Positions 40,019 through 50,374 of a DNA stretch of 64,000 nucleotides are shown one piece after another. Position 1 is the stretch's first letter, and each line of letters opens with the position of its first letter. Both the position numbers and the translations under genes were made by a program. Under the pieces are notes generated by a model. It saw nothing but the letters and a program-made list of their open reading frames with translations. It was not told where the DNA came from and made no database searches. Source of the DNA: Prorocentrum cordatum (taxonomy: Eukaryota; Sar; Dinophyceae; Prorocentrales; Prorocentraceae); NCBI GenBank assembly GCA_963575745.1, contig CAUYUJ010021059.1, positions 870,084 through 934,083 on the forward strand, read 5' to 3'.

Positions 40019-41350
40019 ATGGAGGATTACGTTCACAGAAGCGATTTCGGAAAGAATGCCGCGGGATCCGCTGACAGCAGCGTCGCCCCCGTCCCCGCTG
40101 TTCCGAAAGAGCCAGCCCCTTTGATGAGGCCACGTGGTGCCCTTGCAGCGGGGCCCGCTCCACATTCTGCCCCGCCGCCAGGGCGTTCGCCGCAGGCGCC
40201 TGCTGTCGGCTCTCAGGGTCTTTTGGCTTTCTTGGCCAGTAGCCGTGCGGCGCAGGGCGGCCCGCTCGTGCCCCCCGACCGGCTGGGCGATCGGCGACTC
40301 CAAGGCCCGCGCCCAACCTTGCCCTTCCTGTCCGAAGACTGCGCGCCGGCCACGCTGGAGGCACGCCGGAAGGCAGCGGCGGACATCCACGCGTGCTTCA
40401 ACGCGGCGTGGGAGGACAGCACCAGGACGCGCTACGACAACACGCTCCGCGGCGCGGTGAGCGGTGCGGAATCGTCCACCCAGATGGCACTTCTGCCTTG
40501 CGACAACGAAGTCAAGCTGATGTTGCTCTTCTCGGGGTTTCTCCGGCGCCCGTGGGGCTCAGTGTGCGCCGCCGAAGCTGCAGTCAGGGCTTGGCACCTC
40601 GAGCGTGATTTGCTGCAGTCCTTCGAGGCCGCGTGGACCCCCCGAGCCTGGCATTTCTGGCGTGGTCTTAAGAAGCTGGCTGATCATTCGCTCCGCCGAG
40701 CGAAAAGACCGCTCTCGCTGTTGGAGATCACATCAGTGCAGCGGAGTCGCCTGGCACAGACTTCTGTCGCTGGCGTGAGGGATGCGGCCATGATAGCTTT
40801 GGCTTTTTTCGGCATCCGGCGCTTTGCGGAGCTGCAGGCGCTCCTGGTGTCTGACGTGGTGGACCAAGACACAGCGTTCCAGTTCAGGATCAGGAGGCAG
40901 AAGAACGATCCGTTCGGTGAAGGTCTGCTCGTCTGGGTGCCCGAGATCCAGGCTTTGGGGCCGCTGTGTCCGACGAAGTTGCTGCGGAGCTGGCTACGTC
41001 TACGAGCCGAGACGCGCGGGGACGTCGAGGGTTTTTTCTTCTGTGTGACAGGGGTGGCCGATCTCAAGCCTGTTTCCGCCGACACATTCCGGCGCATGCT
41101 CGCTCGTCACCTCAACGACGCACAGGTGGGCAGCCACTCCCTGCGGAAAGGCGGGGCGCAGTGGTGGAAGAACGCAGCGTCCCTGCCCGAAGAGCTTGTG
41201 CAGGGCCAGGGCGGCTGGTCTTCCATCGATGTGATGCGGAACTTCTACACGAAGTTTTCCGCAGCAGCTAGGAAACGCGCCTGCTGGAAGCCGCCGCCCG
41301 TGCTGCGTGCTCGGTTGCACAGCCGTCTGCGAGCCGACCGGCGAATTTAG
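40019..41350 (+). CDS. Tyrosine recombinase of YR retroelement 2, copy 1
   Basis: 443 residues. Catalytic set: Arg ~267 (FFGIRRFAEL), Lys ~295 (RRQKNDPF), His-x-x-Arg 373-376 (SHSLRKGG), Trp ~400 (GQGGWSS), Tyr ~410 (MRNFYTKF). A Pro/Ala-rich N terminus precedes a core-binding domain (TRTRYDNTLRG). It should catalyse integration of element DNA. Compared with copy 2 a one-base difference after AGGAAA (41,270s) changes the frame, so the C terminus after SAAARK differs; this lies beyond the catalytic Tyr and may not abolish function. It is a different recombinase lineage from those of elements 1 and 3. Confidence 0.85.
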   Translation: MEDYVHRSDFGKNAAGSADSSVAPVPAVPKEPAPLMRPRGALAAGPAPHSAPPPGRSPQAPAVGSQGLLAFLASSRAAQGGPLVPPDRLGDRRLQGPRPTLPFLSEDCAPATLEARRKAAADIHACFNAAWEDSTRTRYDNTLRGAVSGAESSTQMALLPCDNEVKLMLLFSGFLRRPWGSVCAAEAAVRAWHLERDLLQSFEAAWTPRAWHFWRGLKKLADHSLRRAKRPLSLLEITSVQRSRLAQTSVAGVRDAAMIALAFFGIRRFAELQALLVSDVVDQDTAFQFRIRRQKNDPFGEGLLVWVPEIQALGPLCPTKLLRSWLRLRAETRGDVEGFFFCVTGVADLKPVSADTFRRMLARHLNDAQVGSHSLRKGGAQWWKNAASLPEELVQGQGGWSSIDVMRNFYTKFSAAARKRACWKPPPVLRARLHSRLRADRRI

Positions 41351-41486
41351 ATGCATTGCCGGTCTGGCAACGTCCAGTGTGATTCCTTTGTGCTGCGCAG
41401 TGGAAAACATTGAGACGGCTTGGCATCCTGCGCTGGCGTCCCCGTCGGTCCACGCTTCGCGCCATCCTCCCGGACGTGTGCCTCGT

Positions 41487-41691
41487 GGGGGTAGTTGGCT
41501 CTCCTCTTCTGGAGGCGCTGCCGTGGCCTGCGGCAGAAGCAGCACTCCCAAAAGAGCCACATCCGTGGCAGAAGGAATTTTGTACATTTCTTACGCTTCG
41601 CGTCCCTCCCGGCCGGGTGCCCTTGTCTTGGGTTTCCCCCGGGCCCTTGCGGCCTATGGGGGCTGACAAATATGGCGGTGTAAAGCGGAAA
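41487..41691 (+). repeat. Element 2 split repeat B1 (copy 1)
   Basis: 205 bp from GGGGGTAGTTGGCTCTCC to GTGTAAAGCGGAAA. Partner of B2 at 41,863-42,067, joined directly to A2. Confidence 0.92.
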
Positions 41692-41783
41692 GCGTTTTTT
41701 CTTTGGAGGCTGTGCATTCGGGAAATGTGGTTTTCGCGGCCACCCCATCTCTTTCGTTCCTTTCTACGCGCGCAGGCCTGGGA
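41692..41783 (+). repeat. Element 2 split repeat A2 (copy 1)
   Basis: 92 bp, partner of A1 at 36,484-36,575. Confidence 0.92.
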
Positions 41784-41862
41784 GGCGGCGCCGCGCGTCT
41801 CGCGGTCCCGCCCTCCCTCCCTGTGTGGCGTGACGTGCTGGTCGCAATCCGCTTCCCTTCGG

Positions 41863-42067
41863 GGGGGTAGGTGGCTCTCCTCTTCTGGAGGCGCTGCCGT
41901 GGCCTGCGGCAGAAGCAGCACTCCCAAAAGAGCCACATCCGTGGCAGAAGGAATTTTGTACATTTCTTACGCTTCGCGTCCCTCCCGGCCGGGTGCCCTT
42001 GTCTTGGGTTTCCCCCGGGCCCTTGCGGCCTATGGGGGCTGACAAATATGGCGGTGTAAAGCGGAAA
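41863..42067 (+). repeat. Element 2 split repeat B2 (copy 1), 3' end of element
   Basis: Ends GTGTAAAGCGGAAA, after which the flank TAGGCCACTTGG begins. Confidence 0.92.
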
Positions 42068-42689
42068 TAGGCCACTTGGGGATCGCGCAACGCCTCTGTC
42101 TTTGCGCCCTGGCCTCGGCCTCCCCTCGTCCTCCTGCCTCGGCCTACGATCCTATGATTTTGGTCACCTCGGCCGGGACGGCTGCTCCTTGAAATCCGAT
42201 CTAAAGTAGGCCAGTGAATGTTGGCGCTTCTCTCCTCTCGCACGGCAGCTGCTGGTTGGTTGTTGGCCCAGACATGGCTAGCCAGCGTGGAACCCAAACA
42301 GTGCGTTTCCAGCAGTAAGCGTTTTTCAAGCTATGTGGAGCTGCTGATGTGGTACACTCCCACCCACCCGCAACGTGGTTTGCACGCGCGAAATTTGCGC
42401 GCGCGAAGCCTGTTTGGCAACATGCTATGAACATGTAGAACAATATGGTTTCCCCAAGAATACGCAAGAGCGCTCTCGCCAGCTTGATGTTTGAAGATCC
42501 GTTTTGCGAATCCCTGGGTTTTTCTTGTGCGCTGTTTGACACATTTTGAAATCCTGACGAACCCATCGGTTTTTGAAGGATTTCGGCATGCGCCCGCGAC
42601 CACGCGCGCGCGTGCACTTCGTCCCGTTTTTCTGTTGCGAGGGATTCTGGGGAATTTGTGATTATTAATAAACGAGTGCGCGGGCACAT
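42068..42689 (+). other. Flank of element 2; no gene recognised
   Basis: Begins unique-looking, then enters GCGCGC-rich sequence (CGCGCGAAATTTGCGCGCGCG near 42,385) related to the tandem units downstream. Confidence 0.45.
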
Positions 42690-45600
42690 TGTTTTTTGCT
42701 AAGGATGGTGGGGGGGGGCATACCGTTTGGGTTGGGATGGTACGGATGCGTAGTTCGGATGGACAGTTGGGCAGAACCATAGGCAAATTGCAGTGCGGAA
42801 GAGGGTGTCGATAATCCGGGGGGGGGGAATTTATTCATTTTTCTAGCACGGAGAACTGACTACCCTGCACCGCGCATAACCACCTCCATTGCTCGCGCAA
42901 TCATCCCACCCACCCACCCGCAACTTGGTTTGCTAAACCCACGCGGTTACGATTGCGATGAGTGCTTGACGTTGGCTGGTCCATCTCTGCGGCCGCGCCG
43001 ACCTAAGCGCGCGCGCGCAGCGGCCAGCTGGTTTGGCGCGACCGACGCGACCGCGGTAACGCCGACCGTTCGGCGCGTCCCAGCGGGCACTTCTGTGTGA
43101 GTCGGAGACTTGGGCGGGCGCGGTATCACGGCAACGACAACAATGGCAAACGCGATGACGATCGCAGCGATGCTGTTCACGATGTTGGCAACGACGACGG
43201 CGCGGCCAATGTGGGCGCCGATGCTGATCGCGCCGGCGACGATGGCGGCGCCCTCGCGTCGGCGACGAAGGTTCTGGAGAGAGTTCGACATGCGCGCGCG
43301 GCCGACGCGCGACAGCGGCCCGCATGGTATTCGTTGATACGGGCCGCGCCCCCCCAGAGCGCGCTCAAGGGCGCGCGAATGATGTCGGCATGCGGCGCCA
43401 GAGACCCGCTTGGCAGAATTCCACGTTGAGAAGCCTCGGGCTTCCTCAAGAATTCGCAAGAGCGCGAGCGCGCGCTTTTTTGAAACCTGATGTTGCGAAG
43501 CAGTGTGCTTCTACATGTGTCGTTTGACACTCGGTTTTGAACTCGCTGCGAAGCCGATGGGTTTTTGGAAGGATTTCGGAACGCGCGCGCCACGACGCGC
43601 CGCGCATTTCGTTATATGTGTTCCCAAAGGATTCTCGTGACGACACACACGCAACGGCATTCGAATGATTTCGACATGCGCGCGCGAAGCCCGTTTGGTC
43701 GCCTTTTCTGAACGCGTTGATAAATCCAGGGTGCTGCTAAGAAATTCGCACGAGCGCGCGCGTTTTTTTTTTTTGTGTGTGTGTGTGTGGGGATCCGCGT
43801 TGCGAGTCCCTGTGCTGAATTTTCGTTGACACTCGATTTTGAAATCTTCTACGACATCGAAGGTTTTTGAAGGATTCTGGCACGCGCGCGCGACAGCCCG
43901 CGGGTGCGCGCTTCGTTTCATTATTGTTAAAGTTCATGATTTGTGATAAACAACTGCGCGCGCATAATTTGTTGCGGAGATTGGCGGGGGGAGGTGGGTG
44001 CCGGCCCCTTGGGATGGTGCGAACTCATATGTAGGATGGGCGATGGGGCGTAATAATATGCAGATTGCAAAAGGAAACGGGGGTTCGATAATCCCGGGGC
44101 GGGGTCGCGTCTACTCTTTTGAGAAGCTACGCGACGCATTCCATATGGTGCAATCTATATGGCGCCAGTGTTTTTTTTTGCGCCCATGAGTTGACGCATC
44201 CCACGCCCCTGCAAACATCCCACCCACCCACTCGCAACTTGTTTTCCAAAACCATGCGGCGGCGATTGCGATGCATGCTCGGCTTTGGCTGGTGCATCTC
44301 TGCGGCCGCGCCAACCCATGCGCGCTTTTGGCGCCGCCGACGCGGCCGCGGCGGCGCTGGCCGCTGGGCGCGCCCCAGCGGGCACTTCAGTGCGAGTCGG
44401 CGACTTGGGCGGGCGCGACGACGATAGCGGCGACGCTGGCGACGATGTTCGCGCCGACGAATGCGCGGCAAGCGCGGGTGTTGATGCTGATCGCGCCGAC
44501 GACGACGACGGCGCCCTCGCGTCGGCGATGAAGGTTTTGGATTTTGGAGAGAGTTCGACACGCGCGCGCGGCCGACGCGCGAGAGTGGCCCGCGCGGTTT
44601 TACTCGACGCGGATCCGCCCCCCCCCCCCCCCAGCACGCGCGCAAGGGCGCGCGAATGGTGTCGGCATGCGGCGCCAGAGAGATCCGTCGGGCAGAATTC
44701 CACGAACACGCTGAGACACCTTTTTGGGCCCCTCAAGAATTCGCAAGGGCGCGCGCGCGAGCTTTGTTTTGAAAGCGGATGTTGTGACATCGTGTGTCTT
44801 GCATGTTTCCTGGCGAACTCGGTTTGGAACTCGCTGCGAAATCGTGGGTGTTTGAAGGATTTCGCACGCGCGCGCGACGACGCGCGCGCGCATTTCGCAC
44901 CGTTGTTTGGCAGGGGATTCTCGCGACGACGCGCGCGCAAAGGCGTTCGGACGATTTGAACGCGCGCGCCGAGCCCGTTGGGTCACATTGTTTGAACATG
45001 TTGAAATACCCTAGGTATTCTTAAACAATTCACAAGAGCGCGCTTTCTTCTGTTGTTACAAATCGGCGTTGCGAAATCATGTGCGTTCTAGAATTGTTTT
45101 GTTAGTTTTACAGTCGGTTTTGAATCCCTTCCGAACCCGAAGGTTTTCGAATGATTTCGGCATGCGCGCGCGACGACGCGCGCGCGCGTGCACTTCGTTC
45201 ATGTTGCGCGGGGTTCTGGCAAACTGATGACTGCTGATGGTGCGGATTTTTGATAAACGGGTGCGCGCTTGGTGTGTTTGCATGGGGTGGCGGGGGGGTC
45301 GGTGCCGGCCGCCCGGGGTGGTGCGGATTCATATTTGGGATGGGCGATGGGACAGAATCATTTGTAAACAGCACTGCGAGAAAGGTGGACCGATAAAGCC
45401 GGGGTCGCGGTGGATCTCATTTTTCCTTGGAAAGGCATATCGTTTTTTGTTCGCAATGCGTTGCCCACTCCGCTGGTCGCGCGATCATCCGCCCGCCCGC
45501 CCGCCCGCAGCGTGGTTTGCAAAATGCATGCGGTTGCGATTGCGATGCGTGTTCGGCGTTGGCTGGTCCATCTTAGCGGCCGTGCCGACCCTAGCACGCG

Positions 45601-47150
45601 CGCGCAGCGGCCAGATGGCTCGCGCGCACGACGCGGCCGCGGCGGCGCTGACCGCTGGGCGCATCTCAGCGGGCACTTCGCGCGAATTGGCGACTTGGGC
45701 GGGCGCGGTATCATGGCAACGTCGACAATAGTAGTAATAATGATAATAATAATAATAGTAGCGATGCTGGCGATGACGTTGACAACGACGACGGCGCGGT
45801 CAGCGCGGGCGCCGATGCTGATCACGCCGAAGACGATGACGGCGCCCTCGCGTCGGCGATGCAGGTCTTCGAAAGAGTTCGACGCGCGCGCGCGGCCGAC
45901 GCGCGACAGCGGCCCGGAACACGGGCCGTGCGCCCCCCAGAACGCGCGCAAGGGCGTGCGAATGATGTCGGCGTGCGGCGCCAGAGGCCCGTTTGGCAGA
46001 ATTTCATGAGCACGTTGAGACAATTCGGGCTTCTTCAAGGATTCGCAAGAGCGCGAGCGCGCGCTTTTTTGGGACCTGATGTTGCGGAGCCATGTGTTTC
46101 GACATGTTGTTTGACAGTCGGTTTTGAGTTCGCTGCGAATGATTTCGGCATGTGGCGCCAATGCTGCGACAGTGGCTCGCATGGTATTATTTGATGCCGA
46201 CCGTCCCCTCCCAGCACGCGCGCGAGGGCGCGCGAATGATTTCGGCATGTGGCGCGAGAGGCCTGTTTGGCAGAATTCCATGAACACGTTGAGAAGCCTC
46301 GGGCTTCCTCAAGAATTCGCAAGACCACGAGCGCACGCTTTCTTGAAACCTGATGTTGCGAAGCCATGTGTTTGGTGCGCGTGTTTTTTTTTTTTTTTTT
46401 TTTTTTTGGCACACTCGGTTTTTACTTCGTTTTGAAGCCGGATGTGTTTGAAGGATTCCGGCATGCGCGCGCGACGACGCTAGCGCGCACTTCGCCTCAT
46501 TTCTTGTAACAGATTATCTCGATGGCACGCGCGCAACGGCGTTCGAACGATTGTGACATGCGCGCGCGAAGCTCGTTTGGTAGCATGTCGTGAAATTTCT
46601 GCATCACCGATAGTTTTCTTGAGAATTCGCAAGGGCGCGTGCGCATGTTTATGGATGATCCGCATTGCGAAACCAGGTGTTTCAACATGTGTTTTTGACG
46701 CTCGGTTTAAAACATTTTGTCAGAGGCCAGCAACATATGTGCACGTACGCGGTTCGCTTCCCCTGGAGTGCGCGTCAACGCGGACGTTCGTGCAGGCAAG
46801 ACCGCGGAGGGCGTACATGTACATATGTCGTTGCTCGCCCACTTTGCGAAACCGAAGTTTTTCCAAGGATTCTGGCACGCGCGCGCGGCGACGCGCGCGT
46901 GTGCACTTTGTTTTTTTTGGGCCACGGGGTTCTTTGAAACTCATTGTTTTGATAGAATATTGCGCGCGCATATAGTTTCTGTTGCAGGGGATGGCGAGCG
47001 GGGGGGGGGGGGGCGGATGCCGGCCATCCTCGGATGGTGTAGATTCAGGATGGGCGATGGGGCAAAGGCATTCGCAAATTGCAACACAAAAGGGAATGCT
47101 ATAGTCCAGGGGGGGGGGGTAGAGTCTATCTGTTATCATACTTACAGGTG
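42690..47150 (+). repeat. Diverged ~1.3-kb tandem repeats, GCGCGC-rich
   Basis: Landmarks recur in the same order. A GGGGGG block with GGGATGGTxCGxA...GATGGGCGATGGGxC is at about 42,705, 43,985, 45,290 and 46,990. CCACCCACCCxCAACTTG-like sequence before GCGATTGCGATG and GGCTGGTCCATCT is at about 42,910, 44,222 and 45,490. CAAGAATTCGCAAGxGCGCG is at about 43,449, 44,734, 46,312 and 46,622. Units are 1.28, 1.31 and about 1.7 kb. Alternating GCGCGC runs are frequent. Many short frames exist but carry no motif. Confidence 0.8.
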
Positions 47151-47189
47151 TGATCTCGCACTGCGTTATTTCGACCGACCGGCCGTGCC

Positions 47190-47445
47190 TGGGATGCGCG
47201 CTGGATTGGGATGTGCTGGGACGCGTGCTACTTTCGTGTGCTGGGATGTGTGCAGGGCTATGCGCTGCCTCCGTGTGCTGGGATGCATGCTGGGATGCGT
47301 GCTGCCTTCGTGTGCTGGGATGCGCGTTGGGGCGCGGCTTGGGTGTGCTGGGTTGCTGTGCCAAGATGTGCGTTGGGATGCGCGCCGCCTCCGTGTGCTG
47401 GGGTGCGTGCTGGGATGCGTGCGGGGTGTGCGGGGGCCCACCGTG
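47190..47445 (+). repeat. Short tandem repeat GTGCTGGGATGCGTGC
   Basis: Units of TGTGCTGGGATGCGxGCTGxCTTCG and shortened versions, about 10 in number. Confidence 0.8.
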
Positions 47446-47499
47446 CCCCCTCTTCCACCCCTCCTCCTTTCCGATTGACCAACCGTGCAGCCCCCCGCG

Positions 47500-49450
47500 C
47501 CCCTCCGGCCCGTGGCCCCCTGTCTGCATGTTCCGACCGACCGACCGCGCCCCCGCCCCCCTTTCTGCCCGACCGCGCCTCTCCGCCCCCCTGCTGACAC
47601 CCCGCGCCCCTCTGCCCCGTGGCCCACTTGATTGCTTATTCCGACCGACCGACTGCGCCCCCGGCCCCCCTCTTCCCGACCGTGCCCCCCCGCCCCCTGC
47701 CCCAACCCCCTGCGCCGCCCCGCTGCGCCCTGTCTGCTTATTTTCCGACCGCCCCCCTTGCCCGACCGCGCCCCCCCGTCCACCTATTCCATTCCCGCGC
47801 CCCTCTGCACCGTGGCCCCCCCGCTTGCTTGTTCCGACCGACCGTGCCCCCACCCCCTGCCCGACCGTGCCTTCCCGCCCCTCTGCCCCCCCCGCGCTTC
47901 TCCGCCCCGTGGCCCCCTGTCTGGCTCCGACCGACCGACCGTTGCTCCCTTCCTCGACCGCGCCCTCCAGCCCGCTTGCCCCCCCCCTTCCTCCTTCCCC
48001 ACCTTCGTACTCCTCCGCTCCGTGACCCCTTGTCTGCTTATTCCGACCGACCGACCGTGCCCCCCCCCCCCTCTGCCCGACAGTGCTCTCGCGCCCCCCT
48101 GCTCACCCACCGCGCCCCTCTGCCCCGTGGCCCCTGTCTGCTTATTCCGACCGACCGACCGTGCTGCCCCCCCCCCCCTCTGTCCGACCGCCGCGCTCCC
48201 CCCCGCCCCCTCCCCCCCCCCCCGCCCCCTCCGTCCCGCGGCGCCTTGCTGCTGATGTTCCGACCGACCGACCATGCACGCCCCCCTGCCCGACCGCGCC
48301 CTCCCGCCCCCTGCTCATATCCCGCGCCCCTCTGCACCGTGGCCCACGCCTGCTTGTTCCGACCGAAAGGCCGCGCCCCGCCCCCTGCCCGACCGTGCCT
48401 CTTCGCCCCCAGCCCCCCCCCCCCCCTTTCCCCTCCCCCCCCCCCTCCCGCGCTTCTCCGCCCCGTAGCGCCCTGTCTGATTCCAATTGACCGACCGCGC
48501 CCCCCCCCCCCCCCTCTGACCGCGCCCTTCCGCCTCCCTGCCGCCCTCCTTTCCCCCGCGCCTCTCCGCTCCGTGGCCCCCATGTCTGCTCATTCCAACC
48601 GACCGACAGTGGCGCCCTTTTTTTCCCGACCGTGCTCCCTCGCCCTTCCCCCCCCCGCGCATCTCCGCCCCGTGGCCCCGGCCTGCTTATTCCGGCCGAC
48701 CGTGCCCCCCCCCCTCTCTGCCCCCCGCCCCCCTGCTACCCGCGCCCTTCTACCCCGCGGCCCGCGCCCGTTGATTCCGGCGGGCCGACCGCAGCCCCCC
48801 CCCCCCCCATCCCGACCGCAATCCTCGCGCCCCCCTGCCCCCCCTGCGCACTTCCGCCCCGACCGGCCGACCGTGCCCCCCCCTCCCCCGCCCGTCAATG
48901 GCCGCCCGTGCACCTTCCCTTCCCCCCAAGGCCCCGCCCCTCCCCCTCTGCTTATGCCGACCGACCGGCCGTGCCCCACCCCTGCCTGAAAGTGGGCCCC
49001 GGTGGCCTCCCCTTCTGCGTATTCCGACCGAACGACCGTGCCCTCCTCCCCCCCCGCCCCCCGCCCCCCCCCCGCTGCCCGTCCTTGACCCCCCGTGCCC
49101 CCCCCCCCCCCCCGTGGTCCCCCGTCTGCTTCTTCCGACCGGCCGACCGTGCCCCCCCACCCCCCACCGTCCGACCGTGACACCCCGGGCCCTGCCCCCT
49201 TTTCTTCCCGCGTGCCCCCCTCTGCTTATTCCGACCGACCGACCGTGCCCCCCCCCCCCTGCCCGACCGTGCCCCCCCCCCCGTGTTTCCCCTCCTCCTC
49301 CCGTGCCGCCCCCTCTGCTCATTCCGACCGACCGTTCCCCCCCCCTGCCCGACCGTGGCCCCCCGTGAACCCCTCCCTCCCCTTGCGCCCCCCTCTGCTT
49401 CTTCCGACGGACCGACCGTGCTTGACCGTGGCCCCTCGTGCTCCCGCCCT
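47500..49450 (+). repeat. C-rich ~100-bp satellite with CCGACCGACCG
   Basis: About 20 units on the pattern CGCCCCGTGGCCCC, TGTCTGCTTATTCCGACCGA, CCGTGCCCCCCC, TGCCCGACCG. Unit length varies from about 65 to 125 bp through C-run changes. Pro/Arg-rich and Gly/Arg-rich frames on the two strands are compositional. Confidence 0.88.
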
Positions 49451-49827
49451 TCCCCCCGTGATCCCTGCCCTTTACCCAGGAGTCCGGAATTTCATGAAAT
49501 CTCGCACCCGTTGAAATATTTCAAAATATCTGAAATTTTGTGTCGTCGCATTATAATGGTTTTCCCTCGCGTGCGTCATCACATCGATTTCACATCGCGT
49601 TCATTCATCTTGCCCCCCCTTGATCGGCACCTGATGTGTATACGCGCTAGAGTTTTAGTAACATAGTTTGTAGTTTTAAGTAGTAGTACGAGTCGTGGGC
49701 ATAATTTGTGGTAATGTAGTACTAGAAGGGTGTTAGTGAAGTTGGTGTTGTGTAGTAGTGTCCAAGTAGGTTGTATAGTGGTAGTGGTGGTCGTGCGCGG
49801 TAGTAGTATAGTAGTAGTTTTTTTGTG
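49451..49827. other. No gene recognised
   Basis: AT-richer spacer with TTGAAATATTTCAAAATATC near 49,511 and GTAGTAG repeats further on. Confidence 0.4.
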
Positions 49828-50035
49828 GAGGAGGAGGGAGGCGGAGGAGAAGGAGGAGGAGGAGGAGGAGGAGGAGGAGGAAGCGGAGGAGGAGGAGGGA
49901 AGAGGAGGAGGAGGGAAGAGGAGGAGGAGGAGGAGGAGGAGGAGGAGGAGGAGGAGGAGGAGGGAGGAGGAGGAAGAGGAGGAGGAGGAGGAGGGATGGA
50001 GGGAGGGGGAGGGAGGGAGGGGGAAGGAGGGGGAA
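49828..50035 (+). repeat. (GGA)n purine tract
   Basis: About 200 bp of GGAGGA/GGAAGA on the plus strand, ending GGGAGGGAGGG. Confidence 0.95.
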
Positions 50036-50118
50036 CGGGACAGGCCTCGGGAAGGGCGAGCCACTGCTGCGGTCGTCTCCACCGCTCGACGCTGCAGCTC
50101 CCGAGCCGTCCGTTCTCG

Positions 50119-50215
50119 GCTGCCGCCTCCGAGGCTCGTCCAAACGACTGCCGCCTCCGAGGCTCGTCCAAACGACTGCCGCCTCCGAGGCTCGTCCAAA
50201 CGACGTCGCCCCGAG
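50119..50215 (+). repeat. 28-bp tandem repeat, about 3.5 units
   Basis: CTGCCGCCTCCGAGGCTCGT followed by CCAAACGA, three near-perfect copies then a partial one. Confidence 0.9.
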
Positions 50216-50374
50216 TGCTGTCGACCTCCCTCCCCCCGTTCCACTCCTTCCCATCCCTCCCTTCTCCTCCCCCCCCTCTCCTCCCCCTCCTCCCCTATCC
50301 CTCTGTATATTTAGCTGCGTGGCGGCATCAGCCGAAAACACACAATCCAAACACGTATGCATTCCAATGGGCGG

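Larger units (their letters stand above)
36484..42067 (+). mobile_element. YR retroelement 2 (PAT-type ends), copy 1
   Basis: The order on the plus strand is A1 (36,484-36,575), 5'-truncated RT/RNase H/methyltransferase-like frame, zinc-binding Gag-like ORF, tyrosine recombinase, B1 (41,487-41,691), A2 (41,692-41,783), 79 bp, B2 (41,863-42,067). A copies are 92 bp with one mismatch and B copies 205 bp with very few. B1 and A2 abut exactly. This is the PAT split-direct-repeat layout. The RT begins just before motif B immediately after A1, so the 5' body (any first ORF and the RT N terminus) has been deleted. The order RT before the Gag-like ORF before YR is unusual. Confidence 0.88.
37602..45428 (+). 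repeat. Segmental duplication, copy 1
   Basis: Aligns base for base with 56,146-64,000 (offset 18,544 falling to 18,542 after the 2-base indel in the Gag-like ORF). Identity is above 99% over most of its length. It starts inside the RNase H domain of element 2, includes the element's 3' part and continues about 3.4 kb into the flank. Confidence 0.95.

Noticed and set aside
41410-42059. ORFs over the split repeats downstream of the recombinase
   Set aside because: They are the B1/A2/B2 repeats translated, recurring identically because the DNA is repeated.
47619-49368. Pro-rich 456-codon ORF and Gly-rich antisense ORFs
   Set aside because: Composition of the C-rich satellite; frames change with C-run length.
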